Assembly (NCBI GenBank): GCA_963978905.1
Contig: OZ022260.1
Coordinates: 48,071,551-48,135,550 of the forward strand
DNA length: 64,000 nt
Direction: 5' to 3'
From: Trichostrongylus colubriformis
Lineage: Eukaryota > Nematoda > Chromadorea > Rhabditida > Trichostrongylidae
Each line of letters starts with the position of its first letter. Within the stretch, counting starts at the first letter, position 1. Of the stretch, positions 1 through 9,420 are shown one piece after another. The notes under the pieces are model-generated. The model was not told where the DNA came from and ran no database searches. It was given only the letters and a program-made list of their open reading frames with translations. A program made the translations under genes and the position numbers.

Positions 1-55
1 TCTATAAAAGCCTTACTGTTCACACCACCACGCGAGTCTTCTGTGTGCTGCTCTC

Positions 56-447
56 AAAGGCACCGGGAGAGGTAAGGAGAAAGTGAGAACTGGGATACAT
101 GTTCTCTGAAAACGAACCTTCCACTTAGGAAGTGGTTATGTGTAGCGAAAATCGCATCGAAAAAGCGCGCCTGGGGATGTTATCAAGATTCCGCAGCACA
201 GCGTGTCGTCCTGCAGTCTTGCAGCCGGGCGAGTTGCAGGGGAGGCGCGAGACAACGTCCGCGACCGACTGATTTAGCCGCGCCGCCCGTCTGCAGTCTA
301 CCCCGGCTAATGACGCAGAGGGATGCGAGAGAGAAGGAGGTTTTTGGGTTTCGCCGTTTTGTCTCGTTCTTTCTTTACTGTTACCTTGCTGAGTAGCCCT
401 ATTTTCATATTTCACAGTCTTCCAAATTTACCCCTTCCAATGTTTTG
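56..447. mobile_element. MITE-1 family copy (about 390 bp)
   Basis: A non-coding element that begins with AAAGGCACCGGGAGAGGTAA and ends with a degraded inverse of it (TTTACCCCTTCCAATG). The interior is closely related to 57838-58245 and, more distantly, to parts of 24195-24478 and 36945-37175. Shared segments include the motif ACATGTTCTCTGAAAACGAA and a segment reading CGCCGTTTTGT. The terminal inverted repeats and lack of an open frame point to a non-autonomous DNA transposon. The copy comparisons were made by eye. Confidence 0.6.
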
Positions 448-1251
448 AACACTGCACTGATGGGTGTGTAGTGACTGGTTGAATTTTCGCGCGACCGCCT
501 ACGACAAGTGCCAGTTGCTTTCGTTGTTTTCTTCGCGTGCAATTGCATACACTTCCTTCAAAGTTTTACACCCGAATTCATTGTCTCCTGAATATTTTTG
601 TTTCCTCATCATCCTTCTAAATAAAATTCATACTCTCCTCAGAGTTCTGTTGTAGTTACTACAAAAGCACTACTGAAGTTAGAAGGGTTAGGAAAAAGTC
701 ACTTCACCTTTCAGGGCTCAAGACATGTATGTTGCCGAGCAATATCTGACCTTATTTATCGTTATGGGTGGAGATATAAGCATGTTCAAGTGTCTTTATA
801 CCAACATACAGGTGCTACTTGCTTCAGTTGATATGCTCCACTGGTTTCTCACCACAGCACCTCAAAAAAGAAACTTGAGATCACAGTTAACTTTAATATG
901 CAGCAGTTCGCACCACTGCCACCATTTTTGTCATTTCGTTGGATCTTTTAAAGATCGACTCCTTCACGTTTTTCCTGTAAGCTTTGAACCATCAACATTT
1001 TGCAGGAAAACCAACACTTTCATTGACAGCGGCACAGAAGGACGGCATAGGGTCGATCAGCCTTTCGATAACCGTACGAGGGATGGCACTCCATTCTTCC
1101 ACTAGCTGGGCTGATCACGTACCTTACATCGGTCAGCGCCGAAATAGAATATCTAGTATGCAGTGTTTCCAAGTACAGCATACTAAAATTTTTCTTAGAG
1201 GTACGGTAGAAAAAAGTTACAACTGAAAACCATTCGGCCGAAGACTTTTGA
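448..1251. other. Intergenic, no gene seen
   Basis: AT-rich unique-looking sequence between MITE-1 and the large retroelement. The short open frames have no recognisable domains, and I saw no convincing exon with paired splice sites. Confidence 0.5.
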
Positions 1252-1255
1252 GCGT
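1252..1255. repeat. Left target-site duplication GCGT
   Basis: GCGT directly precedes the outer end of the LTR fragment. The same four bases directly follow the outer end of the 5' LTR at 14239-14242. A matching 4-bp duplication at both outer edges indicates that everything between entered as one integration event. A 4-bp match could arise by chance, but both boundaries were set independently: by LTR alignment on this side and by the end of LTR similarity on the other. Confidence 0.6.
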
Positions 1256-1403
1256 AGTCTTTGGTGGGCACTGCCCACTAGCTCCCCAGCACAGTACAGC
1301 CCATAGTGAGGGATACACATTTATTAAGTATAGCAAATGAATAGCTATGGCGACAGAACAAGGGTCTAGCTTCTGGGCTCCAGCCTCCATACTGGGCCCG
1401 AGG
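1256..1403 (-). repeat. LTR fragment, outer (3') end, minus orientation
   Basis: Matches the first about 147 bp of the 5' LTR at 13857 onward (AGTCTTTGGTGGGCACTGCC through CTGGGCCCGAGG). Similarity stops at about 1403, where the sequence folds back into plus-strand integrase. It marks the left outer border of the insertion. Confidence 0.85.
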
Positions 1404-1413
1404 CCCAGTATGG
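1387..1413. repeat. 10-bp inverted repeat at the LTR/integrase junction
   Basis: CCATACTGGG at 1387-1396 pairs with CCCAGTATGG at 1404-1413 around a 7-base loop. The left arm is LTR sequence in minus orientation. The right arm equals the same LTR stretch in plus orientation, before integrase sequence begins. This is the expected scar of a fold-back or template switch. Confidence 0.7.
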
Positions 1414-2406
1414 ATATATATCATCTGCCTTATCGACCACTTCACAAAATTCGTCATCGCCGCGGCACTACCAGACTGCCAGGCCATTACGGTAGCTCAT
1501 GCGGTAGTGAACCATTGCGTCTTCGTTTTCGGGGCTATGACCATTCTCGTCTCGGATAACGCATCTTACCTTAAAGGTGACCTCATGTCCGAGCTCGGAC
1601 GTCTTCTCGGCATAGGCCGGTACTTTACCACCCCTTACCACCATGAGGGCAACGGGGCATGCGAGCGGGTATTCGCTACCTTCCAAGAAATGCTGCGAAT
1701 CTACATCAAGTCTGATCAATCGGATTGGGACTTATTTTTACCCGCCTGCACGCTCGCATACAACACGTCCATCCACAGCAGCACCAACGAATCCCCATTT
1801 TTTCTCATGTTTGGGCGCGACCCGGTTCTTAACATCGACCTCCTTATCCGGCATGCGCTGCAAAGGCATGTGCCCTCGGATTTGGACAGCAGCGTGTACA
1901 AGGAGTCTCTCGTGCGCACCTTACACGCGGTTTGGACGACCGCCGCGGAGCACAACCTACGTCGCAGCGCGGCCATGAAGCAGCAATACGACAAATGCGG
2001 CCTGCCCACCCTCTCTATTGCAGTGGGTGATCGCGTCTACTTACGCGACTTTACCCCTAAGGTTGGACTATCGGCGAAACTTTGTTATCCGTGGTTAGGT
2101 CAATTCCGGGTCATTGCGGTAGATCATCCTCACCTCACCGTCGCCAGCATTACCTCGCCTCAATCCAAGCCCAGAGTAGTGCACATGAATCAGGTCAAAA
2201 AATGTTTCACCCTGTCGGGCCCCGTCTTTACGTCCCCTTGGCTACCACATGAAGAAACGAACGCACTAGCGACCGTGGAAGCAAAACCGATTGCGATGGT
2301 AGGGTATTCGCACACATTCTTACCCACTCAAGACAATAAATCTTCACGGGTGCCCATTTCACACACTTACAACACTCGTTTCAGGACGCGCCTTGGCTCG
2401 TGCTAG
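1404..2406 (+). pseudogene. Retroelement integrase core and C-terminal domain (5'-truncated)
   Basis: Open to the stop codon at 2404-2406. The first recognisable residues are IDHFTKF (first catalytic Asp), followed by LVSDNASY (second Asp) and HHEGNGACERVF (catalytic Glu within the usual GNG..ER context). So all three DDE residues of a retroviral-type integrase are present. Downstream residues around RVYLRDFTP and the stretch PWLGQFRVIAV resemble the GPY/F-like C-terminal module of Gypsy integrases. The N-terminal zinc-binding HHCC domain and everything upstream are missing, because the frame starts at the inverted-LTR junction. The enzyme would join element cDNA to host DNA. Here it is a fragment without its own start. 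Confidence 0.85.
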
Positions 2407-2601
2407 GATCGGAGACATGCGTCACGACTACGACACTTCTTTTTTTTCCTATACTTTGCTTGCTTGACACCTTTCCTTTTTTCCATCCGTCTGGGTCACA
2501 ACGGTTTCTGCTTCTCGTTTTGTCAACAGCTGTATCTCGCATTGTCGCACCGTCGTCGGTAATCATAGTTCCATTGCGCTCCACCCCCTCTACACACTTC
2601 T

Positions 2602-2607
2602 TTCAGA
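2602..2607 (+). promoter_or_regulatory. Candidate splice acceptor before the helicase start
   Basis: TTTCAG ends 8 bases before the ATG at 2616, matching the nematode acceptor consensus. The integrase stop is about 200 bases upstream. The helicase could therefore be made from a cis- or trans-spliced mRNA rather than as a polyprotein. No RNA evidence is available here. Confidence 0.45.
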
Positions 2608-2615
2608 TAGTGCGT

Positions 2616-5600
2616 ATGAAACGAACAAAGCTTAAACCAGAACCAGCCGAAGCCGGTGCTCGCGAAACCGATTCACGTTCTCGTGAAGCTTCCGGTGAGC
2701 TACTTTTCGATTTCGATATCGATCCCGATTACGATTTTACCGTCACCCTTGCAGACACACGGCCTTCAGCCTCTCATTCTTCTGGGGCTCCTGCCCACCT
2801 TTTTGACACTGTTTCACTTGGGTCATCGTCTTCGGAAACGACCTCCGCTCGTCAAGATCCAGCTCCCACGGAACCGAAGGTAGAGGATATGGACGCTGTC
2901 GCGGGTGAGTTCGTTTCTTCTCTTCAGCATTCTCCACCTCGGTTTTTACCTATTCCGTCTCCCGTTCCAGCCTCATCCGCGGCCCTCCAACACCTGTCGC
3001 TTGATTCTCAGGCGGACTCCAGCGCTGATCAGCCTTCGACGTCCGCCGCTTCGGCAGCCGTTCCCCGGGTCCTTCGCGTCAACCCGCCGGCAGCCTGGAT
3101 TTCAGCCGAGGAGTCACTTCCGCCGAAGCGGGCGCGCGTCATGACCGCGCCGCCTGCCCTCGACGTACGAGGAATCCAGAAACACCCTGCGCAGCCTCCG
3201 CAACTGGAAAGCACACCGCCTGATTACTCCAACGAGTTTTCGCACCTGCATCCGTGGGGTAAACACGTGGTTCGCCGCCGAGCGTGGGACAACCTCTCGG
3301 ACGACATGGTGACGCCGGATCTTCCAACCATCATCTACCGCCACATTCCTCCGCAGCACGCATACTTTGCAACTCGGTTCGTGCGCTCATTGTTCCCGCG
3401 TCGTTTCCTCGGCCAGCCGTCGCCGACCAACCGACTCCCAATCATGGAAATCATGCGTCTGAACGACATCATCGCCTTTCGCCAGCACGCAGTCCAGCTC
3501 ACTATGGCGCTTCTGGGAAACCGCTACCGAGACGACACCGATGACATCAGGCAGCTTCCCAGCACGGAACCCGGCCCACCACCAACAGTCTTGGCTCCGC
3601 CACTTCGCGACTGTGTTCGGCCCGTCTTGTATCAAGTAGTCTCCCGTGGCTACGGTCAAGGAGTGATATTGGAAGCCAAGGACTTCTTTATCCCTGGCCC
3701 AGATCTGCCCGAGCTGCAGTGTCTCCCAATGACGCAGTCGTCCGTCCACTATCTAACACAAACCCGAGGGTTCGATAGAGACCAGCTCTCGGTCAAGGAT
3801 TTCGTGTGGGTTTTCTCACTTCGTCCGACACCTCGCGCTTTACGGAGCGACAACCGCGAAGAAGTACTGGAGCTCGCTCGCCGTCCTCGCTCGTCCATCG
3901 TCGACTCGCCAAACCCGTATTTCCTTCAAGTGCACGAGTTCATCCCAGTGACGCCACCCTGCAACAGGACAAATGTACTGGGCATGGTGATCGCCGTTAC
4001 CCGCCGCGGACGCGACGCGAACGTCGTCAATAACATCTACATCGCCGTCGAAGGATGTTCGTCAGCCATCCGCGTCTCGCAGTCCCTCTGCAGTTTTCCC
4101 CTCGACGAGGTCGAGCGGGAGGATTTCTTACTAGTGGAGACCCGACCGAACGTCTCCTGCGCAATGCGATTTTGCCACTCACCGGTGTCCAGAACATCTC
4201 AAAACTTCCTTGTCAACGAGGTTCGCCGTTTCTCGCCGGCTCATCCAGAGGAAGCCATACTACCTATTCATGTGGATCGAATGCACGCCGACGACCAACA
4301 CTGGATCGCGGACCGCCTCGGAGTCTTCTCCAATTACGTTCAACACCCGGAAACTGCGCGCAGTCGCATGGGTCGACTCTTCTCTGTGGCCACCGCCGCC
4401 CTAGCCGCTCAAACGACACTGATGGAGGACAGGGCCACCCATTCCGTTGTGGCTCGCGTGCCGAACGTCAAGGACATCCCCCTCCGCCTCCGTTTCACCC
4501 TTAACGTGATGTCGTCGGAGGGCGGGTGGACCCGTTCGCGTCCAGTCGATGTCTGGATTGTCGATTCCACTAAAGTAATCCGTACCCGGATCGCTCGTAC
4601 GGAATTTACGATGACTAATAGACAAATGGATGTGGAACTTGCTACCGAGCCGCGCTATCACGAAATTCTCCGCCGTCTCCTCCGTCGTCACGGACGCCGT
4701 CACGCCAACGCCGATTCCGCGGATCTCGCCGTCTGTTTGCGCCTGGGACGCGCCGATACGGGCACGGACCCCGTCTTCGACCTTCTGGCAACGGAAGAAT
4801 TTGCCGAGGCCCTTCGCCGCCCCACAGCGGACGTGGCGCTGGTTATGAACCAAGTTTATGGCAGTCCCCGGCGGCCGGACACAGCTCTCCAGCCACGCGA
4901 CACTGGAGCCCGGTCTAACACTTCAATTCGCCTTCGCGGCAACGTGCTTCGCCTCCGCGATGACCAAGCTAGAGCTCTTCGCATGGGCATGGAGGACCGA
5001 CCAATACTGGCAATCCAGGCAGCGTTCGGGACCGGCAAGACGGTCGTCGCCGCCCTCATTGCGGCTCGGCTGTCGTCGACAGAGAGAATACTCGTAGCTA
5101 CCGCTACGACCAACGTCGCTGTTGCGCAATTGACCGACACCCTATTGGGACTCGACGAGTTTCGTTCGCGATTGAGCGTACTCCGCTTTGTAGCAGACAC
5201 AGCGATAAGAGAGGGAGCACCGACTACTCCAGTGGACTTACACCCGATTCTGCTAGGCCTGGCGGCCAACCCTACTGACACACTAACGGAACGAGAGATT
5301 GCCCGCCTGAGACGCTACGCCAGAGGACGCAGTCTCATCGAACGTGTACTCAGGGACCCCAACGCCGCATTTGGCATGACGGAGGAGGAACGAGAAGAAT
5401 ACCGAATTGCGGAGTATGACAACTCCGACGCCACCGAGGAGGCCGTAGCCATCATGCTGAAAGTGCGTTTCCCAACCATTCTCTGTATGACGGTGTCAGC
5501 ACTCTTGAATTCCACCAGGCCCGGAGGTCTCTTCCACGAGCTCCGTCCGTGTTGCCGTATTGTACTGGGAGACGAAGCCTCCCAGATACCTGAACCGGCG

Positions 5601-5732
5601 TTTGTCGCCATAACCGCCCGACTACCTCTAGCACGTCAGATTTACGTAGGAGACGTCCATCAATTGGAGCCGCACATTCGCTGTCCCCGCACGTCGATGG
5701 CGGCACGCTTAGGAGCCAAGGGGGTGATGGAG
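2616..5732 (+). CDS. SF1 UPF1-like helicase of the retroelement, N-terminal part (3'-truncated)
   Basis: About 1039 codons from the ATG at 2616. The frame is open upstream to about 2400 without an ATG, so this Met is the natural start. Residues 1-230 are acidic, Ser/Pro-rich and probably disordered. The middle about 550 residues are unrecognised. The helicase core begins near residue 800: a P-loop with GTGKT (near 5035), motif II as DEAS (near 5570, in LGDEASQIPEPAF) and motif III-like GDVHQLEP (near 5650). This order is that of UPF1/DNA2-type superfamily 1 NTP-dependent nucleic-acid helicases. Coding is broken at 5733, where 62 bp of LTR replace motifs IV-VI; the ORF runs on to a stop at 5798. 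The missing C-terminal part is represented in the minus-strand copy at 6712-7966. The role in the element is unknown; unwinding or RNA protection are inferences. Confidence 0.8.
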
Positions 5733-5794
5733 CATTTGCTATACTTAATAAATGTGTATCCCTCACTATGGGCTGTACTGTGCTGGGGAGCCCA
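5733..5794 (+). repeat. LTR fragment, plus orientation
   Basis: The reverse complement of the sequence just beyond it (about 5800-5860), containing AATAAATGTGTATCCCTCAC. It is fused directly to helicase codons on its left and to the minus-oriented LTR on its right. Together they form an almost perfect palindrome of about 60 bp per arm. Confidence 0.85.
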
Positions 5795-6154
5795 CTAGCT
5801 CCCCAGCACAGTACAGCCCATAGTGAGGGATACACATTTATTAAGTATAGCAAATGAATAGCTATGGCGACAGAACAAGGGTCTAGCTTCTGGGCTCCAG
5901 CCTCCATACTGGGCCCGAGGGTGGCGGACGAGGTAGAAGCTGGTGATGGGGTCCTCCGGCCAAGGCGATGCTGCCGGTCGTCGTCGGCGTCCGTGTCCTT
6001 GTCCCCTGGAGCGCCAATGCTCGGTCGTCTCCGCCTCCTGCAATCAGCAAAGCTCATCGGAGAAATACCAAAACAATGACCCCGTCACTCACGACGGGAT
6101 GGTATCGATTACATAAGGTTACAGGGCGAGCCAGAGTCTTACAAGGCCCTTACA
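5795..6154 (-). repeat. 3' LTR (outer end trimmed)
   Basis: Near-identical to the 5' LTR at 13857-14238. Read on the minus strand it starts TGTAAGGGCC at 6154 and runs to CTAGTGGG at about 5795. It lacks the last about 20 bp found in the 5' LTR. It contains AATAAA, as expected for the R-region poly(A) signal. The inner edge is fixed by the adjacent polypurine tract. Confidence 0.9.
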
Positions 6155-6170
6155 CCTCCCCCTTTTACCC
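6155..6170 (-). promoter_or_regulatory. Polypurine tract for plus-strand DNA priming
   Basis: On the minus strand the 16 bases before the 3' LTR read GGGTAAAAGGGGGAGG, directly followed by TGTAAGGG. This is the standard position and composition of an LTR-element polypurine tract, and it fixes the LTR start. Confidence 0.85.
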
Positions 6171-6711
6171 CAAAACGTCCGTCCTCGGACGTGGAAGTTA
6201 CATACCCGTTCTTTCTGGAGGCGGTCCGGTCGTTGTTGGTTGAGTGGATGAGGGTCTATCTGAAAATAGGTGATTTTAGTAGCGCAATTATCAATGGATT
6301 AAGCAATGAGCGAGAAGGCGTAATCCTATAAGTGGGGTAGACCCGGTTACCTTGAAGTTGTGTGTCCTTCGCCCGGCGGCGAATGGTGATATCGCGGTGT
6401 GTGACATTTGGAGGTGTGAGATTCGGCTATGGCTGAGGAGTGCTAAAATTTGGTACGAGAATAATATGTGGTGGTGGCAAATAACTATGGGAAGAGAAGA
6501 GTGAACCTTGTAAAACCTACCCCATTGGTGCGGAAACTGCGGCCTGAGGCAGTTCTGACGTTGGCGAGAAAGGGGGAAGTCGGAAAATTGGTGAAGACAC
6601 CGAAGGAAGCAAGTAAGGGTGGCGTGGCTCTGAATCACAAATAGATAACGGCGTTCAAATGTATGGTACAAGTAACTGAAAACTTACATGTACAGTGAGG
6701 TAGCAGGCGTA
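6171..6711 (-). other. Retroelement region between helicase stop and polypurine tract
   Basis: About 540 bases with no convincing ORF. They belong to the element, since they lie between the helicase stop and the 3' LTR. The function is probably 3' untranslated sequence. Confidence 0.5.
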
Positions 6712-7966
6712 TTATTCGAACAGATCTGGGAGGGCGCCGCGGTCGATGATGACGTTCCTGGCCGAGGCCCACTGCAGGAGACGTCCCCAATTGCCCAACT
6801 GACGGAGGGCGTCGGCCTTGCCGAGCACAAACTGTCCATGTCGGCATCGGGTCACGGCGACGTTCATTCGCTTCGGATCGTCGAGGAACTCTCCCGTCGC
6901 GGCCTCCAAGTTCGTTCGCGTCGTAAGAATGATGACCACATCCATCTCCTTCCCCTGGACCGAGTCGACGGTGTAGAGGTGAACCCCGTGACGGCTGGCT
7001 GTCGGTGTCAAGTAGCGTTGCTGGTCTTTATAAAATGTGATGACGGCGATGGAAGTCGGCGCGATTCCCTTAGTTAACAGGTGCCGGACTAGGTCCTCGC
7101 AGCAGGCCGCCTCGTCGGTATTCGAGTACGATTGTGTTGGAGAAGTTTGGGAAGTACCCTCTACATTGACGAAGACAAATGGAAGCGCCTGATTGGGCAG
7201 GCGTAGGTTGTCGACGACGAGAGAACGTTCATTCGGTGAAGTTCCACTCACCAGCGCTCCGCCGTAGAACAGGATATTGGGCAGCTCGTTGAGCGCCGGG
7301 TGAGCCCGGAAAGTTGTCACAAGAGGCGCCAATGGGACGTCCTTGCTGAGCAGAAGCTCCATCACCCCCTTGGCTCCTAAGCGTGCCGCCATCGACGTGC
7401 GGGGACAGCGAATGTGCGGCTCCAATTGATGGACGTCTCCTACGTAAATCTGACGTGCTAGAGGTAGTCGGGCGGTTATGGCGACAAACGCCGGTTCAGG
7501 TATCTGGGAGGCTTCGTCTCCCAGTACAATACGGCAACACGGACGGAGCTCGTGGAAGAGACCTCCGGGCCTGGTGGAATTCAAGAGTGCTGACACCGTC
7601 ATACAGAGAATGGTTGGGAAACGCACTTTCAGCATGATGGCTACGGCCTCCTCGGTGGCGTCGGAGTTGTCATACTCCGCAATTCGGTATTCTTCTCGTT
7701 CCTCCTCCGTCATGCCAAATGCGGCGTTGGGGTCCCTGAGTACACGTTCGATGAGACTGCGTCCTCTGGCGTAGCGTCTCAGGCGGGCAATCTCTCGTTC
7801 CGTTAGTGTGTCAGTAGGGTTGGCCGCCAGGCCTCGCAGAATCGGGTGTAAGTCCACTGGAGTAGTCGGTGCTCCCTCTCTTATCGCTGTGTCTGCTACA
7901 AAGCGGAGTACGCTCAATCGCGAACGAAACTCGTCGAGTCCCAATAGGGTGTCGGTCAATTGCGCA
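6712..7966 (-). pseudogene. SF1 UPF1-like helicase of the retroelement, C-terminal part (5'-truncated)
   Basis: Overlaps the plus copy from the stretch LTDTLLGLDEF onward (about 600 nt, one difference seen), then continues past the point where that copy is broken. Later motifs include TTFRAHPALNE (motif IV region), VDSVQGKEMDVVII (motif V, UPF1-type QG.E.D) and NVAVTRCRHG (motif VI, Arg finger region). The ORF ends at a natural stop at 6712, about 540 nt before the polypurine tract. The 5' side is lost: codons join an integrase scrap at about 7966 with a short shared CAA/TTG at the junction. Together with the plus copy it shows that an intact gene would encode about 1250 residues. Confidence 0.8.
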
Positions 7967-8090
7967 AATCCGAGGGCACATGCCTTTGCAGCGCATGCCG
8001 GATAAGGAGGTCGATGTTAAGAACCGGGTCGCGCCCAAACATGAGAAAAAATGGGGATTCGTTGGTGCTGCTGTGGATGGACGTGTTGTA
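7967..8090 (-). pseudogene. Integrase scrap between two deletion junctions
   Basis: About 120 bp matching 1763-1886 of the plus-strand integrase with no difference seen (region encoding YNTSIHSSTNESPFFLMFGR). It is fused upstream to RT codons at about 8090 and downstream to helicase at about 7966. It is out of frame with the RT, so it is a deletion remnant and not functional. Confidence 0.8.
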
Positions 8091-8683
8091 AGCATATCGT
8101 CGATACGGGGTAACGGGTAGCGGTCCGGGATGGTAATGTCGTTTAGGGGTCGGAAATCGAGGCAAACTCTCAGTGACCCATCTTTCTTTTTGACCAATAC
8201 CGTGTTATGGAGCCAAGGGGTGTCGCTTTCCACAATGCGACCCGCCTTGAGAAGCTTGTCGATGTGGTCGTCAAGTTCCTTCTGGAAACGGGCCGGTATC
8301 CGAGTGGGACGATAACGTGACGGAGGCACCTCAGTGGTGGTTTTGATGGTGATGGGATTGAGGTCATACGACCCTAAGTCGTATGCCGACCAAGAGATGC
8401 GGTCTTGGTACTCTTGGAAGAGTTCCAGAAGCTGTTGCCTTTGCTCCGGTGTGACTTCTGCCTGAGTAAGGTCGAGAGAAAGCTGGGGGGCTGCAGGCGG
8501 TGATGGAGAGGAGCTCAGAGAAGAGACCGGGGCTGTGCTAAAACCGCTGGTGTAGCTCCATGACTGTGCCGTCTGGTAGGTCGAGGACGGGATAAGCCGT
8601 CGTGACGCGTTGTCCTTTGTAGACAATCTTTGGTGTGTCTGTTGGATTGCTGAGATACAGCCGGGGGTTACTGACATTAACAA
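8091..8683 (-). pseudogene. Reverse transcriptase N-terminus (truncated)
   Basis: The open frame starts opposite the end of the Gag-Env-Pro ORF, overlapping it by about 145 nt in the +1 frame. This suggests programmed frameshifting to make Pol. It encodes a Gypsy-type RT beginning: SRYRPTRIPARFQKELDDHI, then ESDTPWLHNTVLVKKKDGS and LRVCLDFRPLNDITIPDRYP. It stops after PRIDDML, where a deletion joins integrase sequence. The palm motifs, including the catalytic YXDD, and RNase H are missing. This copy therefore cannot supply reverse transcriptase. Confidence 0.8.
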
Positions 8684-9420
8684 GCGTAGGGGTGACCATG
8701 ATGTTGTCCGGGCAGATTATGGTCCCTTCTAGTAGGAGCGCGGACCATGAGACGTCCGCGTCACCCACCTGGCCAGGCACGATCACCTCGGAGGCTGGCG
8801 GAATGACCGCAGTCGAAGCGACGCAAACGGGCAGCGGGCGGCCGCGATTGGTCGACAGCTCCGCTGGCGATGACGTAGCGCCGAGAATGGGGACGGGCTC
8901 GCCGCCGATCAACAATGTCCGCTGTGCGTAATGTAGCGCCCAAAGAGGGAGTCGCTGCAGGAGATCATTTCCGAAAATGACATTATAGGCGTCGACTGCG
9001 CGGGGAACGCAGTCGATTTCCGTAAAATGGACGATGTGGTCCAGGGAGTGTTTGCCTACCTGAAACGCGACCGAAGCAGAACCCACAAACTTAACTGGTA
9101 TTCCCGACATGCCCACCGCAGCTGTCACTTGGCAGGGGTTGAGATGAAAAATCCCCAATAGGGGAAGCAAGGAACGGGAAGCTATGGTTATTCCGGCTCC
9201 GGTGTCTATCAGCGCCAGCATGTGGACCCCATTGGCCCGAATAGGGATTTGAGCCACGAAGTAGGGCAGTGGGCCGTCCAGCGAGAGGACGTCCACCTGT
9301 ACAACGGAGGCTCGAGGGGGCCAAACCGAGGTCGCATCAATTTCGACCTGTGAGATGTCTAACGATATTGGTGGCCTGGCGCGGGGCAGGGCTGGAACCG
9401 GGATTGGAGGGAGTACGAGA
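8538..9420 (-). other. Aspartic protease segment
   Basis: Retropepsin-like domain with the catalytic LIDTGAG motif (encoded near 9200-9220) and a downstream hydrophobic VIFGNDLLQ that fits the ILGxD-like element of Gypsy proteases. It would process the polyprotein. It lies after the membrane segment, so its topology relative to Gag is puzzling. Confidence 0.8.

Noticed and set aside
125..415. 96-codon minus-strand ORF as a gene
   Set aside because: It is internal to MITE-1; the same open segment appears in other copies without conserved coding.
3387..5281. Several ORFs of 100-150 codons opposite the helicase
   Set aside because: Shadows of the GC-rich helicase coding frame.
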